Under the pieces are notes generated by a model. That model ran no database searches. It saw only the letters and a list, made by a program, of their open reading frames with translations, and was not told where the DNA came from. The position numbers and the translations under genes were made by a program. A stretch of 64,000 bases of DNA from Lumbricus terrestris (Eukaryota; Annelida; Clitellata; Crassiclitellata; Lumbricidae): the NCBI GenBank assembly GCA_949752735.1, contig OX457044.1, positions 18,461,685 through 18,525,684 on the forward strand, in the 5' to 3' direction. Below are positions 14,706 through 26,227 of this stretch, in pieces; within the stretch, counting starts at the first letter, position 1, and each line of letters starts with the position of its first letter.

Positions 14706-14872
14706 CATTTAATTGACAGAATAACCAGTCGACATAACGCGACATTTAACAAGCACAAAAGAGCAGCGAATAAAGCCTAATAAGTGTTTTTATACAGCAT
14801 CCGAGTTATGCAGTTTTTATTGTTTTTTTTGTTAGCTCAAATGGATGCGGCCTATAGGGCGCAGATTGTATT

Positions 14873-14951
14873 TATGAATGAATGAATGAATGAATGAATG
14901 AATGAATGAATGAATGAATGAATGAATGAATGAATGAATGAATGAATGAAT
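14873..14951. repeat. (TGAA)n microsatellite
   Basis: About 19 perfect tetranucleotide units. This tetranucleotide is the usual 3' end of the local LINE family, so it may have grown from a LINE tail. Confidence 0.95.
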
Positions 14952-15003
14952 AATCTTCTAAGACAAATTTCTGTTCAATGACAGTCATATCAGCGTCAGC
15001 ACG

Positions 15004-15180
15004 TGTACAGCGTAATTGACTTACTTTCATTCTGTACAGCGTAATTGACTTACTTTCATTCTGTACAACATAATTGACTTACTTTCATCCTGTACAGCGA
15101 ATTGACTTACTTTCATTCTGTACAGCGAATTGACTTACTTTCATTCTGTACAGCGTAATTGACTTACTTTCATTCATTCG
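15004..15180 (+). repeat. 29-bp minisatellite, six units
   Basis: Unit TGTACAGCGTAATTGACTTA plus CTTTCATTC, with small deletions in units 4 and 5. The last unit runs into (ATTC)n of the neighbouring LINE tail. Confidence 0.92.
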
Positions 15181-15460
15181 TTCATTCACTACAGGATTTA
15201 TATAGCGCCCCATCAAGACGACTACTCAGAAGCGCTCCTGACCTCAGCATGCATAAAAAAGACATTTCTGAAATGCACATAGAAGGAGTCAGAGTGGACG
15301 AAGCGCAGCACCAAAGGAAGCCTGTTCCAAAGCGAGGGCCACGGTATGATTCTGCTTGGCAGCTGTGTGGGGGGAAAAGGAATGATGACATCACTCTGCT
15401 CATTAGACTGAATATTTCCGTGAGTTACTTTACACTTGCATATCTTCTTGTGCGATTTGT
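15181..15460 (-). pseudogene. LINE 3' fragment
   Basis: Minus-strand frames give LWNRLPLVLRFVHSDSFYVH and an end like HAEVRSASE-stop, then GGCGCTATATAAAT and a (GAAT)n tail. It is an independent, 5'-truncated copy of the same family as the neighbouring element. Confidence 0.65.
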
Positions 15461-15483
15461 CACTCATGTCTACCCACATACAC

Positions 15484-16805
15484 ATATTCATTCATTCATT
15501 CATTTCAAGAATTTATATAGCGCCTCTTCAAGAAATCCACTCAGAAGCGCTCCCAATCCAACCACGGTGAAACAAAAAAGTTTTAAGGAGCTTGTAGAAG
15601 ACTGGTGAGTCAACCCTTGGTAGCAGGTGCACCTGCAACGGGAGACTATTCCAGACAGATGGACCTACAACTGAGAAAGCACGACGCTGACAGGTTGAGG
15701 TTTCAACACGTGGGACCAAAAGCTTCCCACTAGAGGCAGAGCGAAGGGCTCGGCGAGCCAGGACAACAGATACTGGACGGCAGAGCTCAACAAGATAAGT
15801 CGGAGCACAGCTTAAAGAGACAACGCCAAACCAGTGAAGCAATTCTGTACTCGATGCGGTATGAGATAGGGAGCCAGTGTAGAGTATCACGCGTGTATGA
15901 TGAAACAGAGGCATATTTAGGGATTCGCCCAATTAGCCGGGCTGCAGACCGAAGAACATGGTCAAGTCGGGATATCAATAATTGAGGCAAACCAACAAGG
16001 ATAGAGCAACAGTAGTCCAAGCGGCTGGTGACAAAAGCACGAACAAGAGTAGCAGCAGAATCCTCTGATAGGGAGCGAGAGATGACCCGTAGCTGACGAA
16101 TTTGGTAGTAACAGCCACGAGTCAGCTGATTGACATGTTTTGAGAAACTAAGTTCTTCATCCAGTATAACACCCAAGTCCCGGACAGAATCAAAAAAGGT
16201 AACACAGGGAAATGCTTTAGCCACGGCACAACGATCAACATTTGCCAGTCGCTTACGTCCACCCAACCAGATGAATTGAGTTTTAGAAGCATTAAGTAGG
16301 AGGCGGTTAGAGGCTAACCAGCTAGCCAGCTTATCCATAGCATGACACATTTGCTGGACCACTGTCAGAGCATGGTCAGGGTGGCAGTGGGTATACGCCT
16401 GAACATCATCAGCGTATAGCTGGTGAAAAAGACCACAAGATGTCAGCAGTGATCCTATGCCAGACGTATAAATGATATAAAGCAATGGTCCCAAAACAGA
16501 ACCCTGAGGGACTCCAAAAGGGACAGGAACCCAGGCAGATCTGGATGTACCAAAGACAACAGAATTGGTGCGTTCCGATAAAAAAGAATGAAGCCATTTA
16601 AGAGGCTGATCCACAAAGCCAAAAGAGGTAGAAAGGCGCTTCAGGAGTACGTTATGGTCAACGCAGTCAAAAGCCGAGCTTACATCAAATAAAGCCAGAA
16701 GAGAGATGCGTCCTGTATCCATAGCACCATAGAGATCAGATAAAATGCGGAGTAGAAGAGTCTCAGTCGAGCATAGGCGTAACGTTCTATTGTGACGGTG
16801 GTCAT
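15484..16805 (-). mobile_element. LINE reverse transcriptase (CR1/L2/Jockey-like), 5'-truncated
   Basis: The minus-strand frame from 16,839 to 15,787 (350 codons, the first few probably not element-derived) has the reverse-transcriptase motifs in order: LLALFDVSSAFDCVDH (about residues 48-61), PFGVPQGSVLGPLLY (107-121), LYADDVQAY (141-149), LLLNASKTQFIWLGG and DLGVILDEELSF. The frame shifts near 15,815 and resumes as PTYLVELCRPVS ... GPSVWNSLPL ... LFHRGWIGSASE-stop (15,932-15,528 frame). The 3' end has GAGGCGCTATATAAATTC and (GAAT)n. No endonuclease domain remains and the 5' end stops at a foreign hAT-like terminus near 16,806. It is the only copy here with an intact palm domain; its tail matches the SINEs of this window. 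Confidence 0.85.
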
Positions 16806-17880
16806 GGGCGCCCGCAGAAATTTTTGCAGGAGGGGGCAAACACGATGGTCAAGGTTAAAAAAACTCGTAGCAAGAGGTAAAAAAAGGTAAAGCAGGTAGT
16901 TAAGAACATGCAGGTTTCTTGATGTAAATTTATCAGTTTCACTTTTTAACATTTCTAATATGAATTGTTTCTTTTTGCAAAGAAATTTGTTTTAAAAATC
17001 GAAAAGTATTAGTTAAAAGTAGGCTTTTTGATTCTCTAATGCGAAGAAATGTGTTATAAACCACAAAAGTAGTAATTAGACACCAACAATCCAACGTTTC
17101 AACCACCTAGAACATTAATACTCTGCAACAACTTGGCTATTACACCACTACAGGATTGACCTCACCTACAGTGTATAACTGCATATATGCATGTCATAGA
17201 TCATAGATGTAATACGTACGGCTTAACAAGGAAAGAGACGAGTGACCTGACCTATTTTGAAATGTCAAAATGGTTTATTTCTGTGCAGAACTATTCTTCA
17301 GGTTATAAATTATTTGTGAATTGACAACATGAGATCTTGATTGTGGAGTCTAACATTAAAATTAGTGGAAAAGTTATGTATCACAGCCATTTTGCATTGA
17401 ATTTCACAGAATATTCATGTGTTGTAAGTGCAAAATGTCATCTCACCAAAATAAACCCAGATTTTGCCCAAAAAAACCAGAAACCCAGACGAAGGCAAAA
17501 AACCAGATCTAGTGGAAAAAACCCAGCTGTGGCATCACTGTCGATTACGCTCAACATCAAGGGGTTCCAGGCTCGTCATTATTGGTTCGTCCATATCGAT
17601 AGCCGAACGATTACACACATGAATGGGAAAAGAAAGGATCTTAATAACAACAACCGAAAACCGTGCCGTAGTAGGCCTAGTGCCACGTTTCCAGCGTTGT
17701 GCTGCCCGTCGCTGCTATTCGCACTTATGCTTCTCGGCTCTGTAGACACTGAAAATGCTGTTAAACTACCATCATCGTGAATCGGTAGGCATACTAAAAA
17801 CTGTCGGCTGGACTCTTCGTGTAGCCAACGACTGAGGTGACTTGTGATTCACGAACGGCGTTTTGCCCTTAAGGATGACT
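16806..17880. other. Mostly unassigned; hAT-like terminus at its left end
   Basis: GGGCGCCCGCAGAAATTTTT and GCAGGAGGGGGCAAA at about 16,807-16,842 match a terminus also seen at 9,020 and 21,035. At 17,460-17,550 a fragment rich in AAACCCAG resembles the right part of the element at 17,889. The 147-codon ORF at 17,337 crosses that repeat and I do not support it as a gene. Confidence 0.4.
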
Positions 17881-17888
17881 CTGTGGTG

Positions 17889-18252
17889 CAGCGTTGCCAC
17901 TCTAAAAAATGGAGGAGAAAAACAAGTTGGAGGGTTGAAAAAACCCAAGAAAACCCAAGTTCAGCAAATCTTTCGAAAATGTCCAGAATTTCCGGCCGAA
18001 AAATCCAGAATTATTTAGGAATTTTTGGCCAAAAATCTGACGACCCTTTTCTTTTCTAGTCATCCGGCATAAATCTTCCTTAAAAATGTCAAACATTTCC
18101 CGAAAATGTCAAAAATGTCCCAAAAATGTCCCAAAATACTTTTTGGGTCGAAAAAAACCCAAGCAAAAAACCCAAGTTCGTCCCCCAAAAACCCATTTCC
18201 CGGATCGAAAAACCCAAGATCTTGTGAAAAAATCCAAGGAGTGGCAACACTG
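17889..18252. mobile_element. hAT-type non-autonomous element, 364 bp
   Basis: Termini CAGCGTTGCCACTC and GAGTGGCAACACTG. Target duplication CTGTGGTG (17,881-17,888) / CTGTGATG (18,253-18,260), 7 of 8. The inside is built of repeated AAAACCCAAG and AAAATGTC words. Related ends are at 22,545 and 56,179. Confidence 0.8.
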
Positions 18253-18633
18253 CTGTGATGACGTTACCATCAATAGACTTGAGCTATATAATTGGCGCCG
18301 CTGATGGCTACCAGATTTGTCTTGTATTTGCTTTTTAATGTGTCATGTTTTATTTTCTTTAAGCTTATATGCTTGTAAACCAGAGTGCGTTTTGCAGCTG
18401 GCACATTGAAGAATATACTTACTTACTATTACTATAAGCTTTATTATTACTTGTGTGTATAATTTTACATCTCTGACCTGTAACTTGGTGCGGTATGTCA
18501 CTCTGATTGTCTTTGAAATTAAACGAATATAGGCTCCTACTACATTACAATTACGATCACGATTATTGTGCTGAGCGCTGAAAAAGTAAAGGACACGCAA
18601 AGATGTGTGGCCTAAAAAACGTGCTATGTATTG

Positions 18634-19100
18634 CACCTAATTTGGACTTTCACCAATTTTCGCTGGCCCATTACATGGCGATAGAAGCACGTGACCTCAA
18701 TCTTATAAGTATAACAAAATTTAATGGCTGCCTACCATAAACTTTCGTTTTTATTTCTAATTAACTGTCAGACTGAGGTTCAGTGGTTGAAGTTATTTGG
18801 GTGAGCAATGAAGACCCGAGCATGATGGTGAGCAGTGAGAACGGAAGGAACGAATTTTGAGAGCAGTGGGAACGCAGTTCCCACGCGTTGTTCTGGGAAT
18901 GCCAAACCGTACAACAATCTTTCCATCCGTGGCGTGCTCATGAGCTCCAACCTCAGTGTTCTGTTCCACGCCTGACTAAAGGCGAACTTCTAATCTACAA
19001 ACGCGCGTTGAGCGGCGGAAATCGTATACTAAATTGCTGGACGCCCTCGACAGCAGCAAAATACCAGAGTTAAACTCACAACTACCCACGACCTGCTCTA
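18634..19100 (+). repeat. Dispersed repeat R, copy 1 (uninterrupted)
   Basis: From TTGGACTTTCACCAATTTTC through GACTGAGGTTCAGTGGTTGA to TCCCACGCGTTGTTCTG and CTGTTCCACGCCTGAC it matches 19,962-20,309 joined to 21,602-21,715. A partial third copy is at about 19,510-19,560. No coding content seen. Confidence 0.75.
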
Positions 19101-19961
19101 GCGTTTTCGGCATCAGCGAATAATGACTGAGCTATTGCGCTTAAGATTTATGTCCAGGGACATAATGTCCCAGGGAGGGGCGTCAATCTTTTTAAGAAAC
19201 TGTGCACCAAATGACCTATATGTAACTGCCGTTATACAAAAAGCCTCAGGGCACTAATGATTTGTACTGTACGTGTGACAGCCTAAGAGGGACTTAAGTC
19301 CCAGAAGACTTAAGGTGAGCAACAACGCCCTGGCGGTCGTCAATTAATACGGCATACGTCATAATAGCAATGACGTCTGAACTAATGCGCGGGAGGCCTT
19401 GCGCAGGTCTTTGTTCTATGTAGCTCAGGCCACGGCGCTTACAGAAGCACGTTCCATCTGCAATGAAATTAGCGGTGCATTTAAGGCCACGGCCTACCGC
19501 CACATAGGGAATCTTGAGAGCATTGGGAACGCCGCTCCCACGCGTTACTCTGGTGACGGTGGACCGTTATTTCTTATTATAATTGCCTAATAATCTGTCA
19601 GCCAATAATATTGACAGCTCTGTCTCGGAATGTATAAGTAGCAGGAAATTATCTGTAAGCATAACTCAAATAGCACACAATAAATAATCTTTTATAACTT
19701 AGCTATTTGTGGTCACTCATGCCAAAATTCGTTTCTTAATAATCCAAGTCAGGTGTCTGCAGAGAGATGAGCAATTTTCGCCAAATGTTTAGCCAACGTT
19801 TGCAATCGCCGTGGGCGAGGTACGTTAACGGGTTCCTAAAAGAGCTTGTGATGGTGGGTGAGGGTAACAGCGAGCTTTCCTCTGCCACTTTGGGTAGGCG
19901 AGCTACTATAGTGAATACATAATGTTATACATTTATATAAATATAATGTATTATGTGTTGC

Positions 19962-20309
19962 ACCTAACTTGGACTTTCACCAATTTTCGCCTGACACATT
20001 ACGTGGCGATAGAAGCCCGTGACCTCAATCTTTTAAGTATAACACATAATAAATTTTCGTTTTCATTTCTACCTATAACTGTCTGCCCTAATAAGATCTA
20101 GGCCTATCTATTGTAATCAGACTGAGGCTCAGTGGTTGAAGGTGTTTGGGTGAGCAATAAAGAGTTTTAATAGAACGCATGTACTTAAAATGCCATAGGC
20201 CTATGCAAGCCCGCCGACAGAAATTCGGCAGGCCTGGACCTATGCATGATGGTGAGAAGTGGGAACGCAAAGAACGAATTTTCAGAACATTGGGAACGCC
20301 GCTCCCACG
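19962..20309 (+). repeat. Dispersed repeat R, copy 2, left part
   Basis: It matches repeat R copy 1 up to GCCGCTCCCACG, where a 1.3-kb hAT-type element is inserted. It resumes at 21,602. Confidence 0.75.
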
Positions 20310-20609
20310 CAGGCCCGGCCCTAGGGTTTGCGGGGCCCAAGGCAGAATCGGGTCCTCAAGCATAAATTTACGCAGTTGATTTCCTGTCAATACGTCACTG
20401 GTGGGGGAGAATCACATAAGATGGGACACTTAATGTTGTTTCCCAAATTTATTTTGAGCTAATAGCACTATTTTACAATAAGCCACACTGATGCGGCCTA
20501 TACATACTTGTATTTCAAATGATGCATGTAAAAGAATAGCAATTTTTAAAAACGATATTATTGTCATTAAAGACAATTACCATTTGTTTATAAGTGTAGG
20601 TCTACTTGC

Positions 20610-20724
20610 TATAGCGCCCTTCAAACTTCTATATTCCCGACTACAGAGCGGACACTGCATCGGCAAGCCGAAGCGCTGTGCAATTGCGAGTGAAGAAGTA
20701 GCCCAAGGTCCCTATACGCGGTGA
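20610..20724 (-). mobile_element. SINE, truncated copy
   Basis: It has the LINE-like tail (ATAGCGCCC on the plus strand) and the body word GCGGACACTGCAT... GAAGCGCTGTGCAATTGCGA, ending before the tRNA-like head. Confidence 0.6.
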
Positions 20725-21034
20725 ATATATAAAATAGGACAATAATAATTATTTCCATAATGTCAAATTGGGAAAATTTAATAATGTGAAATAAGCGAAC
20801 ATTAAACATTTCAAATCAAGACAGCAGCACCGTAAGTATTAAATATAGTCGCTAGGTAGCGTCTAATTAGCCTAGTAGGCCTATACATGATATGTTTTAT
20901 TCGCAACTCTTGAGAGTGGCTTCCTCTGCGTATAGCGGTAGCAATAGGTGTATCCCATCTTATGAAGCGTCCCATCTTAGGTGGCTTTCCCTACTACGTC
21001 ATGTAGGCCTAGGCCTATCTAAGTAATGCAAAAT

Positions 21035-21315
21035 CAGCGCCCGCACTTACGGGCAAGAGAGGCCCCGCCCCGAAAATTGAGAAATTTTAACAACTGAGAC
21101 CTACGATTTGTTTTTTGACGAATTTCTTTGCGCCAGAGCACTGTAATGATGCCAATTATTCACAAAGTAAATTTACATTATTTTAGACACCTCTTTGAAG
21201 ATATCCATGTTCTAAATAAATTTCCTGCTTTGCATTTTCTAAGTTCTCGCTAAAAAATGTCACCACTATCATTGTGTTTTGCCCTCTGCTGCAAAAATGT
21301 ATGCGGACGTCCATT
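21035..21315. mobile_element. Possible nested hAT-like element
   Basis: It starts CAGCGCCCGCAC...GGGCAAGAGAGG and ends GCAAAAATGTATGCGGACGT plus CCATT. Possible target copies TGCAAAAT (21,027-21,034) and TGCAAATT (21,316-21,323). The inverted repeat is imperfect, so this is tentative. Confidence 0.4.
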
Positions 21316-21601
21316 TGCAAATTTGAGGCAAGGAGTGTTTTCTGGAGAGAATAATTATTCTACATGCAAGCCAACGCTAAAAAAGTAGGTTAGCTGTGAG
21401 GAAGTTTCCTTCTTTCACCCTGTCACATTCACGTAACAAATTGACTGCAAGCATAGTAGGCCTAACTGTTGTTATACGATGTAACCATTGTCAATTTCAA
21501 CAAAGAAAAAAATAATAGCCAGCAACGCGGGGCCCTGGAAGCGCGGGGCCCAAGGTGCCGAAGGCGGCTGCCTCGCTCGCCTTGCCCTAAGGCCGGGCCT
21601 C

Positions 21602-21870
21602 TTCCCACGCGTTCCTCATGTAATGCCAGACCGTACAGCAATCTCAATCCGTAGCGTCCATGAACACTAACCCCAGTGTACTGTTCCACGCCTGACGCTA
21701 GGCGAACTTTTAATCTCAAGCGGTGGAAATCGCATAGGCCTATATAGGCTACTATATGCAGTTGTTGGCCAAGCTAATACAGCTTGACCAATAACTGCTA
21801 ACATCCACTGCAAACTCCGCCCGTGGTCTTCGCCGTGTTCCAGATTGTATTTACGCGACCCGGCAACTTT
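21602..21870 (+). repeat. Dispersed repeat R, copy 2, right part
   Basis: It resumes the homology broken at 20,309: TTCCCACGCGTTCCTC, then GACCGTACAGCAATCT and CTGTTCCACGCCTGACGC. Confidence 0.7.
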
Positions 21871-22171
21871 TCCAAACCACTTTCAGCCCTGGGTGCTAGG
21901 CCTACCAATAGCAGACAATCAGCTGAGGAAACCATTTGCTACTAGAATGCTGTATAGGCCTACATATTAATTACTTTGTTTAGTCTGGATTGTTTTTGAT
22001 GTCTTATGTGAAGTTTATGTTAGGCCTATACTTGTTCACCAAATGCAGTACCGTTTTGCAGCTGGTTATATTAAAGAATATATAGGCCTATACTTACTTT
22101 TTTACTAGAAGTATTTCAACCCAGTTCCTATTAAAGGGACTACAAGGCAACAGTTTCCTTATTTCTCCATT

Positions 22172-22366
22172 TCTATAGCGCCACTTAAGCTCACTACTCA
22201 GAGGCGCTCCCGGTTACAGCGCGGACACTGCACCTGAGTTTCACGCCTAAGCAATTGGGAGTGAAGGATTTGCTCAAGGCCCCTACGCGGTGGCTTGAGG
22301 TAGATCCGAACCTGCAACCCTCCAGCTGCAAGGCAACGAATATACCCTCTGCACCACCGTGCCTCA
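22172..22366 (-). mobile_element. tRNA-derived SINE, full-length copy
   Basis: On the minus strand it starts with a tRNA-like head (GGCACGGTGGTGCAGAGGGT, B-box-like GTTGCAGGTTCGGAT), then a conserved body, and ends with GGGAGCGCCTCTGAGTAGTG and GGCGCTATAGAAAT, the 3' tail of the local LINE. Confidence 0.75.
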
Positions 22367-22544
22367 CTTAGGCCTATGATAATACTGGAAGTTTTGTAAC
22401 ACAACATAGGCCTAACATAGCCTATATAGGCCTAAGTGTGAATTGTGTCAAGACAATTATATGCAGTTGGCCTTTGAAAAAGTCATGTTTGTGTCAAATC
22501 ATTTAAACTCATCAGCTGCTGAAAATGATTTCCATTAAAATTAT

Positions 22545-22956
22545 CAGTTATGCCACTCTGAATTTTGAAAAAAGGTGAGATATCCGGTCGAAAAAAGGCT
22601 AGATTGACATTTCTCTGGAAAATGCATGGATTTTTCCATTTTCCGGCTTGAAATTTTTGATGACCTTTTTCAGTCATCCGACGTTTAAAATTTGATCTCT
22701 TTTTCCTTCCCAATAAAATTTCTGATGACCTTTTAAAAGTCTTTTGCTCCAAAATTCACAAATTTTGGTTCATATTCACAAAATTTTCGACTTTTTCATG
22801 TCTTTTGTGCATTTTCACCTTAAAAAGTAGATTTTTATGTGTAAAAATCCGAAAACCGCCCTGTGAAAAAAAGCTAGATCCTGAAACAAATCTAGAAACC
22901 TAGATTACACCAAAAAACCTAGATCTAGGTGGAAAAAGGTAGGAGTGGCGTCACTG
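22545..22956. mobile_element. hAT-type non-autonomous element, 412 bp
   Basis: Termini CAGTTATGCCACTC and GAGTGGCGTCACTG. Target duplication AAAATTAT (22,537-22,544) / ATAATTAT (22,957-22,964), 7 of 8. It is diverged from the element at 17,889 but of the same design. Confidence 0.75.
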
Positions 22957-23039
22957 ATAATTATATAGAAACCGAATTAGTGTGAATTATATCACTGGGC
23001 GTTTACGTTTAATTTGCCAGGCACTATAGGCATTTACTG

Positions 23040-23152
23040 ATCCACTGTGGAGAAAGACCACCGAAGGACTTGCAAAGCGCCTTCGTGAGATTCTTAATAT
23101 TGTTAAGGCGCTATATAAAGGGTCATATACATACATACATACTAGCAGAACC
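23040..23152 (+). mobile_element. LINE 3' tail with (ATAC)n end
   Basis: AAGCGCCTTCGTGAGATTCT and then AAGGCGCTATATAAAG lead into a short ATAC repeat. Confidence 0.5.
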
Positions 23153-24081
23153 CATATTATCAGTGCAAATTATGTGAACATTCTTTGTGCAGCAAATTGA
23201 GTCTTGAAAACTTATTGAGAAGCCAAAAAATGGAGATAAGCCATAAAAACCAAATCAAGTGGTTTTACAGAAATCAGCAACAGCTTCAATTCGTATACAT
23301 TACCTAGGGGTCCTAGACACATTGCCAACTGCAAAAGTAGCTATCTTTTGCATCTGTTTGAGTTTCTCTTGTATTGCTTCCCTCTTTACAAGTTTACACC
23401 TTCTGGAAGCTGTTCTGATCTCCACTATCTTCCTTCCTCCAGGCCTTCCCCTCGACCTCTGTCCCTATTCTCTCCCTCTGCCTGTCCTGGTCATTTTTAA
23501 GATAAACGACAAGTCAAACTTCCCGCCACTGCTGCATGTGGCATAAAGCATTGACAACAAGTAATAGAGCTTGTCAATTTGCAATATAAGTTTTAACAAG
23601 AAGCAATTCGAAACTGTGACTTATTAAAAGAAGATAAAAGCTCCATGAAAAACAAACAGTTTCTCGACAAAATATTCATTCTTGAAGTGACTTGATGTTT
23701 TTTCAAATCAGGCGAACAATAATGCCACCACTTGAAAGACTGGAGCACCAAGCTGCAAGTTTATGGATCCGTCAGTTCCTTGAAGTCAGTAACGCTGAAG
23801 GCTTTCTAAACTTCTAGAAAATTCCAGGTTACATCTACGTACGAGTTATTTTCCTGTTATCTTAATCGAAGGTTCCGTTATTCAACATACCGTATCTGAA
23901 CTCGATCTATTGCAGAAGGGATCCGAATACTTGTAAAATGTTTGACTGAACTTAATATTTTAAATTTAATTCAAAGCAGGTCTAAATTTAAGAATTAACT
24001 ACTAAACAAAATGTCTATTCAAGTATATAGAAAAAATGAAAAAAACTTCTCGCCACAAATTGTCATTTCGGGTTTTTAATT
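23153..24081. other. 3' flank of F-box gene B, nothing else recognised
   Basis: The 95-codon ORF at 23,259-23,546 has no recognised motif. The last bases are the probable 3' UTR of the minus-strand gene ending at 24,082. Confidence 0.4.
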
Positions 24082-24932
24082 TTAAGTGAACTGCAACACC
24101 GTTAACGTGCGGTTTGCAGCCACCATCACCACTTCGTTCCGGTAGCTGTTGAAATGCATGTTCCAACAGGCATTCAACTGTCCATCATCCTCACGTGGAC
24201 TACTCGCCCTGTACTCTTGAATGATGTCAAAATTGTTGTCCACAAGCTCTGACCGGTCAACTCGTTCAGCAATTATGATGTGCCCATCTAGGTCAGCTTT
24301 ACAAACGGCCTCACACCCGAAGAGCGAAGACTGATATTGCTGTACAACCGAACCGGTCATATTATACTCGACCAGCCTGGTCTTCATCTGATTGTTATAG
24401 GAAACTGCAATGAAATTTCCGTCTTCTTTGGGAATGATCTTGTTGAAGAAATCATAAACATCTGCAGACAACAAGGTTTCGTATCGCAGCTTGCCATTTG
24501 GAGCATAAACACTAATAACAGCTCGCTGTTCAAATCTTTTTTGGAATGTGACGAAGATATTGCCATTTGAGTCAACTTCAATCAGGCTGCTTTGCTTCTT
24601 TGTCCTCTTAATGATATCTGAAAATGAATAGTGATGTTCATGGGTTTTTGTTACACGCAGCACAGACGAGTTCTGCTCATTCTTGTACAGCAAGTAGATG
24701 CAGTTTGATACGCTGCAAGCGACCATGTCCTCTGGTATCATTCCGGCGGGAAGCGGTATTACATCCTGCAGTTCGGCCATATTGTTGCGATCGTAAACAT
24801 AAAATACGTAGTCATCAGTATCGGCTTGAGGTTTCCTCAGAATAAACACGTCGTCATTCAACATTCTTAAATTGGTGTAGCTGACAGGAAGTGGAAACTC
24901 GTATTTAACATCCAAATGGTATGTCTCCATAG
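24082..24932 (-). CDS. F-box gene B, propeller-like terminal exon
   Basis: Acceptor TTTTTTTAG, exon from 24,932, stop at 24,082-24,084. Open for 283 codons including the split Ala codon. It aligns with 8,712-7,841 without large gaps. Confidence 0.78.
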
Positions 24933-26084
24933 CTAAAAAAATTAATTACACAAATAATGCATATAATGAATGAATGCGTTCATGGCTTAAACACTTTCTC
25001 CTAATATAGCAAACCAAATAATTATCTTATTGTAACAAGCATCCAGCTATAAAAAAAGATAATGGAAGCAGAATTGGTGAATGCATGTATGTACGAGTGC
25101 TTGTTATAACGCCCCTTCGAGAACCTACTCAGAGGCGCTCCCAACCACAGCGTAGGCACTCGATCGAAGTTTCACACCGAAGTGCGTGAGCAAGGTTTCT
25201 TACACGGCGGATTAAAATGGGTTCGAACCTGCAACCTTCAGGCTTCAAGGCACCGACCATTCTACAGGTCCATATATCACCGTGCCACACAATATTTGGT
25301 ATTATAAAAATGTCTTTAGGTTGACGTATAATTTATGCCAAGCATTTAACCTCGGGTTGCCAAGGAGTGGTGCATTAAGCTATTTTAGGAGTAAAAATGA
25401 ATCTCAGAGAAATCCCAGGAATCCCAGGGTTTCGCAACCATCCTGATATGTCCCTCTGAATGCAATGGCATTGGACGTGCTACACAGATGTAAAGACGCT
25501 GGAACAGGAATTTTGGTTCACGGTGATCTCCAGAGACTGCTAAAATGCGACGTCCCTGCTCAGATAGAAATTCTGCACCTTCACCATTTATTATTATTAT
25601 TATAAATAATAATAAATGCCGTTGTATTTCGGGGCACATTCACACCGTTGTTCTGTGATGAAGACAGCTAACTACTGAACAAAGCAACTTTCAGAACAGT
25701 TTCTTTTAAAAAGTTACGTATACAAACTGTTACACATTATTGGCAGAAAATTTGATAGACATATCCAGGTTAAGTTCAACACTGACACTTCACGTAATTA
25801 TAAGTTAAGGCAATCGCTATGAGTATGAGCATGAAATAGAAAGCTACTTTGTCTATTTCATAAATTATAATATAACCAGTACCATGGAATGTTCTCTGGA
25901 GTTCATTTCGAAAGAATTTGCTCTTCATGATCTTTTGCCATGTCAAGCTGACCATTGAAAGTCGGATGATGATGGCTTTGGCGTTCTCAGACCAGATATT
26001 CTTTGACCGGCTGCCTTCCATCGACTCCATGACAATGGCCTTGATGAGGATGACCTCAATCAACTCCAAAGGAAGATCATGCAG
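24082..26084 (-). CDS. F-box / propeller-like protein gene B (exons 26084-25877, 24932-24082)
   Basis: Tandem paralogue of the gene at 7,841-9,461. The F-box exon reads LHDLPLELIEVILIKA, then VSLTWQKIMKSKFFRNELQR. It splices in phase 1 (the codon G plus CT gives Ala) to METYHLDVKYEF and 280 more residues. Blade-like stretches include YVFYVYDRNNMAELQDVIPL, VACSVSNCIYLLY, AVISVYAPNGKLRYETLLS and LVEYNMTGSVVQQYQSS. I infer an F-box ubiquitin-ligase adaptor with a propeller-like substrate end. The donor after the F-box exon (ACTG|GTTATA) is weaker than in gene A but at the aligned place. The intron carries a SINE and a LINE fragment missing from gene A. The ATG-bearing exon is not identified. The terminal exon is open throughout, so the gene may be functional. 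Confidence 0.72.
25103..25290 (-). mobile_element. tRNA-derived SINE in intron of F-box gene B
   Basis: Minus-strand head GTGTGGCACGGTGATATATG, then B-box-like GGTTCGAACC, and a LINE-like tail GGGAGCGCCTCTGAGTAGGT. Not present in the gene A intron. Confidence 0.7.
25385..25605 (-). pseudogene. Fragment of the 596-1010 retroelement family
   Basis: The minus frame reads GAEFLSEQGRRILAVSGDHR and EPKFLFQRLYIC, matching GREFLLELGRRCAAVSGDPR of the copy at 596-1010. A short ATT repeat lies on its right side. Confidence 0.55.
25877..26084 (-). CDS. F-box gene B, F-box exon
   Basis: 208 nt, acceptor TTTTACTTGTAG. The same length and phase as 9,461-9,254 argue that both borders are right. F-box-like residues L-P-L-E-L-I and the later V-S-x-T-W are present. 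Confidence 0.7.
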
Positions 26085-26227
26085 CTACAAGTAAAATGGT
26101 AGTTTTAAAAGTTGTAACATCTGCTACAGAACACATCAGGGCCGTCGAAAGGGAGCGGGTCCATCCGTGACCTGTCCTAGTGCCAATTTTACAGCATCTC
26201 TAAGGGCAGTGGAAGACTTAGTTTGCC

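Larger units (their letters stand above)
20310..21601. mobile_element. hAT-type element inside repeat R, 1.29 kb
   Basis: Termini CAGGCCCGGCCCTAGGG and CCCTAAGGCCGGGCCTC. Target duplication CTCCCACG (20,302-20,309) / TTCCCACG (21,602-21,609), 7 of 8. It contains a truncated SINE (20,610-20,724) and probably another nested element (21,035-21,315). No transposase ORF is seen. Confidence 0.75.

Noticed and set aside
15000..15180. CRISPR array
   Set aside because: The 29-bp units are contiguous without variable spacers and the context is eukaryotic.
17337..17780. 147-codon ORF near 17.4 kb
   Set aside because: It crosses an AAACCCAG-rich transposon fragment and has no domain.
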